Shown here: piece after piece, positions 1 to 4,905 of the stretch | How the letters are laid out: every line of letters starts with the position of its first letter | Numbering within the stretch: position 1 is the first letter of the stretch | DNA from: an uncultured Eubacteriales bacterium | Lineage (GTDB): Bacteria > Bacillota > Clostridia > Christensenellales > Aristaeellaceae | DNA: 5,638 nucleotides | NCBI GenBank assembly: GCA_944353735.1 | Contig: CALVPU010000208.1 | Location: forward strand, 1 to 5,638 | Reading direction: 5' to 3' | Made by a program: the position numbers and the translations under genes | The notes under the pieces: model-generated | Databases searched by the model: none | The model's input: the letters and a program-made list of their open reading frames with translations, nothing else | What the model was told of the DNA's origin: nothing

Positions 1-94
1 TTCCGAAGAACTTCCTTCCAAATCCCCGCTCGACTTGCATGTGTTAAGCACGCCGCCAGCGTTCGTCCTGAGCCAGGATCAAACTCTGATGTTC
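1..94 (-). rRNA. 16S ribosomal RNA, 5' end (partial)
   Basis: The reverse strand carries the universal bacterial 16S start, AGAGTTTGATCCTGGCTCAG, at 87 down to 68. It is followed by GACGAACGCTGGCGGCGTGC and then TTAACACATGCAAGTCGAGCGG, the conserved block leading into variable region V1. The window edge cuts the gene inside the V1 hairpin (GGAAGGAAGTTCTTC), so only the first ~94 nt are present and the rest of the operon lies to the left. The mature 5' end is set by homology, placing AGAGTTTG at about nucleotide 8, so it is uncertain by a few bases. The form GACGAACGCTGGCGGCGTGC fits Firmicutes, but this stretch is too short for finer placement. Short open reading frames on both strands here are not genes. 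Confidence 0.97.
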
Positions 95-266
95 AATCCT
101 TCTCCCCGTACCCCCGGTCTCCGCAGCTCCGCTCGCCAAAGCGGTTCCGTTTCCCCCAGGTCTCCGAGGCGTTTCACTCTCTCGAATCTGACTTCTCTTC
201 GCTTCTTCTTCACTCTCTGTATCGTTTTCAAGGATCGCTCGCGTTTTCGCACTCGCGCTCAACGCA
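95..266 (-). other. rRNA operon leader (pre-16S transcribed spacer)
   Basis: This is the transcribed leader between the predicted start site of the rRNA promoter (about 266) and the mature 16S end. It should be removed by RNase III-type and 5'-end maturation. It holds a boxA-like element (224-236), a purine-rich stretch (about 178-220 on the reverse strand), a short perfect stem-loop at 129-144 (5-bp stem, 6-nt loop) and two near-identical blocks, CGGAGACC followed by G-rich sequence, at 111-123 and 153-166. The partner strand for the main processing stem would lie beyond 16S, outside this window, so it cannot be checked here. Confidence 0.75.
224..236 (-). promoter_or_regulatory. boxA-like antitermination element in rRNA leader
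   Basis: Reading the reverse strand gives GATCCTTGAAAAC about 30 nt after the predicted transcription start. CTTTGAAAAC-type sequences are typical of Firmicutes pre-rRNA leaders and resemble boxA, the binding site of the NusB/S10 antitermination factors. Here the sequence is CCTTGAAAAC, one base off that form. The call rests on resemblance and position only. Confidence 0.45.
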
Positions 267-272
267 AGAGTT

Positions 273-301
273 ATTATAGCAAATCCTCCCTCCTTTGTCA
301 A
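273..301 (-). promoter_or_regulatory. Consensus sigma-A promoter of the rRNA operon, with UP-like tract
   Basis: On the reverse strand a perfect -35 box TTGACA (301-296) is followed by a 17-nt spacer and a perfect -10 box TATAAT (278-273). Predicted transcription starts near 266. Just upstream of the -35 box, 308-320 reads AAAAAAATGAAAA on the reverse strand. This A-tract is where an UP element contacts the RNA polymerase alpha subunits, as at strong rRNA promoters. The A-tract runs into the last codons of the ylbJ-like gene. I found no convincing second rRNA promoter further upstream. Confidence 0.93.
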
Positions 302-310
302 GCCCAATTT

Positions 311-1414
311 TCATTTTTTTGAGGAACACATGATATGCCTCTTACGCGCGTCCATCATCACAACATCTTGTGCTTTTTGGGCGATTTTGGGTGCAAAGTG
401 CGGCGATTTTCGCGCCGGTCGCTTTGTTAAAAGAAAATTGCGCCGCCATCCAAACCACACGGGAATTGCCAGCAGGCAGGCGGTCAGCGCCGCTGCCGGC
501 AGCGCCCGCAGGACGGGACGCGCATCAATCTTCACGCCAAGCTGCGCCGCCGTCAGGCCCGTCGCCAATGCAGCCGCCGCCAGCCGCGCCGCGAAATAGC
601 GCGAAGCGCGCACGCCCGCCGCGCGGCATGCCGCCAGATTCTGCGCGGCGATGCAGATGCCGCCGAAACCGCTCATCGCCGCCAGCGCCAGCAGCTTCCT
701 TTCGCGAGGCAGCGGCATCGCCGCGACGGCACGCGCGCCGGAAGGCAGGTCGAGCATGCAGACGAGCGCCGTTCCCGCGCCGCCGCCCGCAAGCGCCGCC
801 GCCATTGCGCCGAGCACGTTGAACAGCACCATATATCCGCACACGTTCAGCACGCCGCGCACCGCGCCGCCGATCGCCGCCGCGGAATCGCCTTCGGACG
901 CAGGCACCAGCGCGCCGCCGCCGGACATCCAGCGCGTCGCTGCCAGCAGAAGCAATTGCGTGCCGAGCTGCGCGCGCAACAGAATCCATCCATCTGCCGG
1001 GCTGCCAAGCATCGCTGCGCCCACGCCGGAAACCAAAAACGCCGGGCTCAGCCCGCAGGCGCACGCCACGAGCCGCTCGAGCTGATCGCGCCGCAGTCCC
1101 GCCTGCGCCGCCACCCGCACCGCCGCCATCGCGCCCGCCGGCGATCCCGCCGCCATGCCGATGACGATTGCCGGCGCTGCTCCGCCGGGCAGGCGGAACA
1201 GTGGGCGCGCCGCCCACCCGAGCAGGCGCTCATAGGCGCGCACCGCGTCGCCGCAGGTCAACATCGGCATCAGCGCCATGAACGGAAACAGCGCCGGCGC
1301 GACCGCCTCCGTCCACGACGCCATCGCCTCGCGCGCCGCGTTCAGCGCCGTCTCCGGCTTCGCCAACAGGCACGCCGCCAATGCCAATGCCGCCAACCAC
1401 CCCGCGCGCTTCAT
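311..1414 (-). CDS. ylbJ: YlbJ-like sporulation integral membrane protein
   Basis: The predicted product has 367 aa and is very hydrophobic. It resembles YlbJ, a polytopic protein with nucleoside-transporter/FeoB 'gate' domains that in Bacillus subtilis is made in the mother cell and is needed for a normal spore cortex; the transported substrate, if any, is unknown. Visible signatures are an N-terminal membrane segment (~5-17), the first gate region APALFPFMALMPML (39-52), a PLFRLPG loop (71-77), GMAAGSPAGA (86-95) and, in the second half, SGFGGICIAAQNLA (248-261), matching the family's FGG motif region. The start at 1414 is chosen because GGGAGG (1427-1422) lies 7 nt upstream; the open frame continues to 1555 but that extension runs into a terminator hairpin. 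B. subtilis YlbJ is about 400 aa, so length fits. The last ~40 residues are basic and probably cytoplasmic. The gene stands alone, downstream of a terminator, and ends 9 bp before the rRNA -35 box. Confidence 0.8.
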   Translation of the reverse strand: MKRAGWLAALALAACLLAKPETALNAAREAMASWTEAVAPALFPFMALMPMLTCGDAVRAYERLLGWAARPLFRLPGGAAPAIVIGMAAGSPAGAMAAVRVAAQAGLRRDQLERLVACACGLSPAFLVSGVGAAMLGSPADGWILLRAQLGTQLLLLAATRWMSGGGALVPASEGDSAAAIGGAVRGVLNVCGYMVLFNVLGAMAAALAGGGAGTALVCMLDLPSGARAVAAMPLPRERKLLALAAMSGFGGICIAAQNLAACRAAGVRASRYFAARLAAAALATGLTAAQLGVKIDARPVLRALPAAALTACLLAIPVWFGWRRNFLLTKRPARKSPHFAPKIAQKAQDVVMMDARKRHIMCSSKK

Positions 1415-1533
1415 GCCATCGCCTCCCGCTGACATGCTATGCGCCGCCAGCGCGGAAAAGGACGGTCCGCGATCCGCGCGTTTCCTTGCGCCGCATCGCG
1501 ACATGCGCCGCCATCGCGAAAAGGGATGTGAAC

Positions 1534-1563
1534 AAAAAAGATCGCGCGGCGGCACGCGCGATC
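1534..1563 (-). terminator. Intrinsic terminator of the hydrolase/membrane-protein operon
   Basis: A perfect 9-bp stem (GATCGCGCG, 1540-1548, with CGCGCGATC, 1555-1563) and a 6-nt loop are followed on the reverse strand by six T (1539-1534). This is a textbook Rho-independent terminator facing left. It lies about 75 bp beyond the stop codon of the membrane-protein gene at 1638 and before the ylbJ-like start. It therefore ends the upstream operon and implies that the ylbJ-like gene has its own promoter within about 1415-1533. Confidence 0.9.
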
Positions 1564-1637
1564 CAATTTCCGAAGTTTTTATGGGGAATCAGAAAAAACG
1601 TTCGTCGTTCTATTACAAATAGGAAGCGATTGCGCCC

Positions 1638-2456
1638 TCACTTGTGCACGACGATCTCGCCCTCGTCACCCGGTTCGGCATCCAGCAGATAGATATGCAC
1701 GGTGTCGCCGTCAAGCCAGTCGTAGCGGATGCGCGCCTGGCTCGCGTTGCCGAGATAGATCTCGCCCTCGCTGTCGCCATCGACGCGGTAGAAGTAGCCG
1801 CCGAGCAGGCTCGGATACGCGGTGTAGACATAGCCGAACGCCTCCGTCGGATATTCCTCCGCTTCGCCGTCCTCCGCCGCAGGCGCCGTCTCTGCGGCAG
1901 ATGCGTCCTCGGCTTCCGGCGCGGACACAGCGCCGGCGTCGGTCGCGGTCTCCGCTTCCGGCGCTTCCGCCTCGGGCACAGCTTCCGGCGCGGCGGTCGC
2001 ATCTCCGGCGAGAAGGGCGTCGCGGCGGGCATCCATGCGCGCCTGAAGCGCGGCGTCCTCGGCCTCATCCTCAGGGAACAGGTCCCAGCCGCGCATCAGC
2101 ACCACCGAACCGCCGTCGGGCGAGTCGATCGTCGCATAGTGATACGGCAGCATCCAGGCGATGAACATCATCGTGTACTGCATCATCAGCATGCCCGCCA
2201 GCATCACCACCAGCGCCAGCGCGATGCCGCCGACGGCGCGAAATGCCGGTCGTCGGAAGCGCCGGAACAGCGCCACCGCGCCCCACACCATCAGCGACCA
2301 CAGCAGCAGCACCACGCCGCCCAGCGTCACGCCGGAATAGATCAGATAGATGCCGCAGCGCTCCAGGATGCTCAGCACGGTCAGCGCGACCGCCAGCACC
2401 ACCAGATAGATTACCATCACCTTGTTGAAGCCCGTCAGTTCAAACCTGCCCTTCAT
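1638..2456 (-). CDS. Unknown membrane protein, three helices and acidic Ala/Glu/Pro linker
   Basis: I do not recognise this 272-aa protein. Residues ~11-32, ~38-64 and ~74-104 are hydrophobic and look like three membrane helices. A basic turn (FRRFRRPAFR, 64-73) lies between the second and third and should face the cytoplasm. After the third helix comes DSPDGGSVVLMRGWD (111-125), then about 75 residues of Ala, Glu, Asp and Pro (126-201), then a C-terminal domain of ~70 residues rich in aromatic and beta-strand patterns (about 205-272, containing GYVYTAYPSLLGGYFYRVDG). By the positive-inside rule the linker and C-terminal domain are probably outside the membrane. The start at 2456 is supported by GAGGTG six nt upstream (counting from GAGG). 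Its ATG overlaps the hydrolase stop as ATGA, so the two are probably translationally coupled and act in the same process. It is the last gene of the operon, ahead of the terminator at 1534-1563. Confidence 0.8.
   Translation of the reverse strand: MKGRFELTGFNKVMVIYLVVLAVALTVLSILERCGIYLIYSGVTLGGVVLLLWSLMVWGAVALFRRFRRPAFRAVGGIALALVVMLAGMLMMQYTMMFIAWMLPYHYATIDSPDGGSVVLMRGWDLFPEDEAEDAALQARMDARRDALLAGDATAAPEAVPEAEAPEAETATDAGAVSAPEAEDASAAETAPAAEDGEAEEYPTEAFGYVYTAYPSLLGGYFYRVDGDSEGEIYLGNASQARIRYDWLDGDTVHIYLLDAEPGDEGEIVVHK
1854..2081 (-). repeat. Low-complexity coding segment with APEA repeats
   Basis: This part of the membrane-protein gene encodes residues 126-201, dominated by Ala, Glu, Asp and Pro, with recurring APEA/PEAE words. 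At DNA level the 11-mer GCTTCCGGCGC (plus-strand reading) occurs three times, at 1912-1922, 1953-1963 and 1981-1991. The repeats stay in frame. The segment looks like a flexible charged spacer between the membrane part and the C-terminal domain, and its length may vary between strains. Confidence 0.7.
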
Positions 2457-3421
2457 GTCGTCACCTCATCCAAATTCGATTGCCCGCCGCTGCGGGCCAG
2501 CGCACGGCGAACAAAGCCGTCCACCGCGCGGACATAGCGCGCCTCATCCACCATATAGCTCAGCGCATGACCCGCGCCCGGCACGATCACCAGTTCCGCG
2601 TCCGCCGCCGCGGCGGCGATCTCGCGGCTCATTCCGCAGGGGACAAAGCGGTCGTCCGAGCCGTGAATCAGCAGCAGCGGCACCCGCGCGCGGCGCACCG
2701 CCGCCACCGCCGACGCCTCATCGAGCCGAAACCGCCCGAACAGCCGTGCACTCAAGCGCACCAGCGGCATCATCGCCGCCGGCAGACGACCGTCGCGGCA
2801 GATCTTGCGCACAATCGCCTCCGGCGACGAAAACGGACAGTCCGCCACGATGCCCACGACGTTCTCCGGCAGCGGCAGCGCCGACGCCATCAGCACCGTC
2901 GCGGCGCCCATCGACACGCCCGAGAGCACGATCTTCACCCCCGGACCCCAGCGCGCCACCGCCGCGTTTGCCCAGTCCACGCAGTCCCAGCGCTCGCGCA
3001 CGCCCAGCGAAATCGTGTGCCCCCCACTTTCGCCATGCGCCCGCTGATCAACCAGCAGCACGTTGCGCCCCTGCGCGCGCGCCATGGCGCTGCCGCCGCA
3101 GAAATCGCGCAGTGCACTGCCGCGATAGCCGTGAAACGCAATCTCCAGCGGCGCGCCCTCCGCCACGCAGTAGTACCGCCCCGACAGCCGCACGCCGTCC
3201 CGCGCGCGAATCGTCATCCGCTCGCACGGCTGCGCCGCCAGCGCACGGATCATCGCCAGGCTCTTTTCCCGATAGGGATCGTACTGCGCGCCGCGCGGAA
3301 TCCGCTCCGCTCGCTCCCGATGCCGCCAGCCCAGCGCACTAAAGGCGAACCAATAGATGCCAAACAGCACCAGCAGCACCAGAACCGCCAGTCCCAAAGC
3401 ACCCAAGACCGCCCATCGCAC
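2453..3421 (-). CDS. Membrane-anchored alpha/beta hydrolase
   Basis: The predicted product has 322 aa, read from a GTG start. An N-terminal hydrophobic helix (~3-28) is followed by a full alpha/beta-hydrolase fold: the strand and turn AFHGYRG (95-101, oxyanion region), VDQRAHGESGG (124-134), nucleophile elbow GVSMGA with Ser170 (168-173), acid loop HGSDDRFVP with Asp257 (253-261) and GAGHALSY with catalytic His285 (282-289). This resembles the YqkD-type serine hydrolases of Firmicutes (BAAT/dienelactone-hydrolase-like); the substrate is unknown but probably an ester or lipid near the membrane. GGGAGG at 3434-3429 sits 7 nt before the GTG at 3421. In-frame ATGs at 3427 and 3436 are less likely because the first has only 1 nt to the SD and the second overlaps it. 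An open frame to 3667 is excluded: it crosses the promoter and a terminator. First gene of the operon; its stop TGA overlaps the next ATG. Confidence 0.88.
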   Translation of the reverse strand: MRWAVLGALGLAVLVLLVLFGIYWFAFSALGWRHRERAERIPRGAQYDPYREKSLAMIRALAAQPCERMTIRARDGVRLSGRYYCVAEGAPLEIAFHGYRGSALRDFCGGSAMARAQGRNVLLVDQRAHGESGGHTISLGVRERWDCVDWANAAVARWGPGVKIVLSGVSMGAATVLMASALPLPENVVGIVADCPFSSPEAIVRKICRDGRLPAAMMPLVRLSARLFGRFRLDEASAVAAVRRARVPLLLIHGSDDRFVPCGMSREIAAAAADAELVIVPGAGHALSYMVDEARYVRAVDGFVRRALARSGGQSNLDEVTT

Positions 3422-3428
3422 GCGCATT

Positions 3429-3434
3429 CCTCCC
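3429..3434 (-). promoter_or_regulatory. Shine-Dalgarno site that sets the hydrolase GTG start
   Basis: GGGAGG on the reverse strand lies 7 nt before GTG at 3421, the same motif and spacing as before the ylbJ-like start (1427-1422 to 1414) and the nucleotidyltransferase start (4663-4658 to 4650). Using the in-frame ATG at 3427 would leave only one nucleotide between GGAGG and the start codon. This is the main reason for preferring GTG. The amino-terminal difference would be only two to five residues. Confidence 0.65.
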
Positions 3435-3458
3435 ATAAACCATCCCGTACCCAGCATC

Positions 3459-3467
3459 ATTATACCA
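3459..3467 (-). promoter_or_regulatory. Extended -10 promoter of the hydrolase operon
   Basis: On the reverse strand TGGTATAAT (3467-3459) is a perfect extended -10 element (TGnTATAAT). The best -35 is poor: TTGCGC at 3486-3481 with a 16-nt spacer matches TTGACA at three of six bases, which an extended -10 can tolerate. The predicted start near 3452 gives a leader of about 30 nt containing the GGGAGG site. It lies downstream of the terminator at 3555-3594, so the operon should be independent of the nucleotidyltransferase gene. Confidence 0.7.
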
Positions 3468-3554
3468 CATTCCCGCGCCCGCGCAAACCCCAAATCGGAC
3501 AAAAACACAGCACTCCGCCCGCTCCAAAAAATCCACGCACCCAAACAGTCCCAC

Positions 3555-3594
3555 AAAAAAACAGCGATTCCCGCCGCCTTCCGGCGGGAATCGC
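3555..3594 (-). terminator. Intrinsic terminator downstream of the nucleotidyltransferase
   Basis: A perfect 13-bp stem (3564-3576 with 3582-3594) and 5-nt loop, read on the reverse strand, is followed after TG by seven T (3561-3555). This is a strong leftward Rho-independent terminator. It lies about 165 bp after the nucleotidyltransferase stop at 3760, the space between being filled by other palindromes. The plus-strand side has no T-run, so it is not bidirectional. Confidence 0.88.
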
Positions 3595-3630
3595 CCCAGG
3601 TAGAAACGAAACCCCATCTTCCCCCACCCC

Positions 3631-3720
3631 GCGGCGCATGAAATGCGCCGCCAAAGCGGGTTTCCAAAGGGTCTCAGACCCTTTGGCTGGGGGTTCCAAG
3701 GGGGACGGCGTCCCCATTGG
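3631..3720. repeat. Cluster of three palindromes, possible dispersed intergenic repeat
   Basis: Three stem-loops lie in a row: 3631-3651 (9-bp stem, GCGGCGCAT with ATGCGCCGC, loop GAA), 3664-3686 (10-bp stem CCAAAGGGTC with GACCCTTTGG, loop TCA) and 3696-3720 (11-bp stem with one mismatch, CCAAGGGGGAC with GTCCCCATTGG, loop GGC). The second and third are each preceded by GGGTT(T) and share CCAA...TTGG ends, so they look like two diverged copies of one unit about 33 bp apart. None is followed by a T-run. The arrangement resembles REP/BIME-type or MITE-like intergenic repeats, but with a single copy in view this is inference. No gene is seen in 3595-3759. Confidence 0.6.
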
Positions 3721-3759
3721 CGTCTCCTCCCCGCACCGCACTCCCCCGAGCGCCCCGAC

Positions 3760-4650
3760 CTAGTACACGCCCTCGGCGTGCAGCCTGCGCAGCGCCTCGG
3801 CGACGGCGGGGCGGCCCTCGCGGTAGGTGACGCCGAACCAGACGGCGGATGTGGGCAGCGCGGCGACCTCGAGCGCGCCGGAACGAATCTGCTCGTCGAC
3901 AAACACCGGCAGCAGGTACTCGGCGGTGATGTCGCCCGGCGCGATGCCCGCGAGGAAGCGGCGGAAGGCGGCGTCCATGGGCTCAAAGATGCGCTGGGAA
4001 AAGCCCCAGAAGTTCATCGAGACCGGCGCGTCGGGATCGAGCAGCTCGGGCACGGCGGGATTGCCTTCGTCGACGATGCGCCCGTCGTCCAACTGGCGAA
4101 TCTGCCGGACCTCGCGCACGCCCATCAGGCGCCCGCCGGCGATGCTGCAGAGGCCGCGGGTGACGGCGCCGTGGCGGCTGACGGTGTTGCGCAGGCGATA
4201 GGCCAGCATCGCCGCGCGGCGCGCGTCGCTCAGGCCGCTGAGAAAGCCGTACATCTGCGCAAAGGGCTCCACGCCGTAATAGTCGTCCGCGTTGATGACG
4301 GCGAACGGCTCGTCCACGTGCGCGCGGGCGCAGAGCGCGGCGTGCACCGTGCCGAACGGCTTGACCCGCTGCACCGGCACCGGGCAGTCCGCCGGAATGG
4401 AGGAAAAATCCTGGAACGCATAGCGCACGTCGATCTGGCGCGCAAAGCGGTCGCCGCAGAGCTCGCGCATCCGCGCCTCCATCTCCGGGCGGATGACGAA
4501 CACCACCTTCGTGAAGCCCGCGCGAATCGCATCGTGGATGGAATACTCCATCAGGATTTCCCCGTGCGGTCCCATGCCCTCAATCTGCTTATTCCCCCCG
4601 TATCGCGACGCAAGTCCCGCCGCCATGACGACCAATGCCGCCCGATCCAT
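3760..4650 (-). CDS. Nucleotidyltransferase family protein (sugar-nucleotide type), substrate unknown
   Basis: This 296-aa cytoplasmic protein has a GT-A-like NTP-transferase fold, which joins an NTP to a phosphorylated sugar or alcohol with release of pyrophosphate. The N-terminal strand and nucleotide-binding loop read VVMAAGLASRYGGNKQ (7-22), a variant of the GxGTRLxPxT...K signature; PFGTVHAA (98-105) matches the base-contacting PxGTAxA segment; NADDYYG (120-126) supplies the acidic metal-binding site; SMNFWGF (211-217) and the C-terminal WFGVTYREGRP (271-281) are further conserved-looking blocks. The family is common in Clostridia and annotated only as nucleotidyltransferase. The start at 4650 has GGGAGG (4663-4658) 7 nt upstream; the frame stays open to 4734 but that ATG sits almost at the predicted transcription start and lacks an SD. 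It is a single-gene unit, with no sugar, lipopolysaccharide or choline genes beside it, so the substrate cannot be inferred. Confidence 0.88.
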   Translation of the reverse strand: MDRAALVVMAAGLASRYGGNKQIEGMGPHGEILMEYSIHDAIRAGFTKVVFVIRPEMEARMRELCGDRFARQIDVRYAFQDFSSIPADCPVPVQRVKPFGTVHAALCARAHVDEPFAVINADDYYGVEPFAQMYGFLSGLSDARRAAMLAYRLRNTVSRHGAVTRGLCSIAGGRLMGVREVRQIRQLDDGRIVDEGNPAVPELLDPDAPVSMNFWGFSQRIFEPMDAAFRRFLAGIAPGDITAEYLLPVFVDEQIRSGALEVAALPTSAVWFGVTYREGRPAVAEALRRLHAEGVY

Positions 4651-4745
4651 GACAATTCCTCCCTCTTCCCATATCGCTTGCCGCAGGCGACCGCCCGCGC
4701 GCCCCATTCGCGCCGCATGCGCCGCAGCCGACATTTCTCAATATA

Positions 4746-4774
4746 ATCATAACCAATTCGCCCGCATTTGTCAA
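4746..4774 (-). promoter_or_regulatory. Sigma-A promoter of the nucleotidyltransferase gene
   Basis: On the reverse strand TTGACA (4774-4769), a 17-nt spacer and TATGAT (4751-4746) form a near-consensus promoter with 11 of 12 box bases. Transcription should start near 4739, giving a leader of about 90 nt. That leader is very GC-rich and may fold, but I see no riboswitch I can name in it. Confidence 0.82.
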
Positions 4775-4813
4775 TCGCCACGGCAAAACTCTGCGGAAAT
4801 CCCCGCCAAGCCC

Positions 4814-4842
4814 TTGACAACCACCGCTGAATCCTTCATAAT
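4814..4842 (+). promoter_or_regulatory. Promoter P1 of ftsH
   Basis: TTGACA (4814-4819), a 17-nt spacer and CATAAT (4837-4842) match the sigma-A consensus at 11 of 12 box bases. Transcription would start near 4849, giving a leader of about 57 nt. Its -35 box is 39 bp from the -35 box of the divergent nucleotidyltransferase promoter, so the two could affect one another. Confidence 0.8.
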
Positions 4843-4871
4843 GAGTTCACGATGAGTTGATCATTCTCATC
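4841..4871. promoter_or_regulatory. Candidate operator: ATGAG half-sites upstream of ftsH
   Basis: ATGAGTT occurs at 4841-4847 and again at 4852-4858, 11 bp apart, about one helical turn. The second copy pairs with an inverted CTCATC at 4866-4871, giving GATGAG-N9-CTCATC (4851-4871). The sites overlap the P1 -10 box and start region and abut the P2 -10 box, where a repressor would block transcription. It does not match the CtsR (heptad GGTCAAA) or HrcA (CIRCE) operators known for stress genes. The regulator is unknown and chance is possible in so short a dyad. Confidence 0.35.
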
Positions 4872-4877
4872 TATAAT
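4872..4877 (+). promoter_or_regulatory. Possible second -10 box (P2) of ftsH
   Basis: A perfect TATAAT lies at 4872-4877, 29 bp before the ftsH ATG, 35 bp downstream of the P1 -10 box. No good -35 box is found at 16-18 bp: the nearest partial match, TTCACG at 4846-4851, has a 20-nt spacer. It could be an activator-dependent or weak second promoter, or chance in an AT-rich stretch. The start would be near 4884, leaving about 22 nt with the AAAGGAG site. Confidence 0.4.
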
Positions 4878-4905
4878 ACAGATACAACCCGGAAAGGAGT
4901 CCGCA

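Noticed and set aside
35..322. Short open frames across the 16S 5' end and leader on both strands
   Set aside because: The region is rRNA and its leader and promoter; no coding signals are present.
332..363. Possible second rRNA promoter inside the ylbJ-like gene (TTGTGA at 363-358 with CATATC)
   Set aside because: The spacer would be about 20 nt and the -10 match is weak; the perfect promoter at 273-301 explains the operon start.
525..1217. 230-residue minus-strand frame overlapping the ylbJ-like gene, plus several plus-strand frames in 330-1432
   Set aside because: They are Arg/Ala/Gly-rich or Pro/Arg-rich shadows of the hydrophobic ylbJ-like frame, without start signals.
1434..1441. CATAGCAT on the reverse strand as a sigma-E type -10 box for the ylbJ-like gene
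   Set aside because: It agrees only partly with CATACANT and nothing resembling the sigma-E -35 box lies 14 bp upstream. The expected sporulation promoter could not be located with confidence.
1644..2537. 297-residue plus-strand open frame opposite the unknown membrane protein
   Set aside because: Its composition is His/Arg/Gln-rich and it has no SD. The minus-strand frame has membrane helices, an SD and a coupled start, so that one is the gene.
2480..3763. 427-residue plus-strand open frame, longer than the hydrolase frame opposite it
   Set aside because: It is rich in His, Arg, Pro and Gln with no recognisable domain, lies antisense to a clear hydrolase with intact catalytic residues, and crosses a promoter and a terminator. 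It is a by-product of high GC content.
4650..4734. Upstream in-frame ATG at 4734 as the nucleotidyltransferase start
   Set aside because: It lies about 5 nt from the predicted transcription start, has no SD, and the added 28 residues look unrelated to the fold, whereas 4650 has an ideal SD and begins directly at the first strand.
3643..4746. 367-residue plus-strand open frame opposite the nucleotidyltransferase
   Set aside because: It is antisense to a well-conserved enzyme, has no domain or ribosome binding site, and starts within the palindrome cluster. Treated as a shadow frame.
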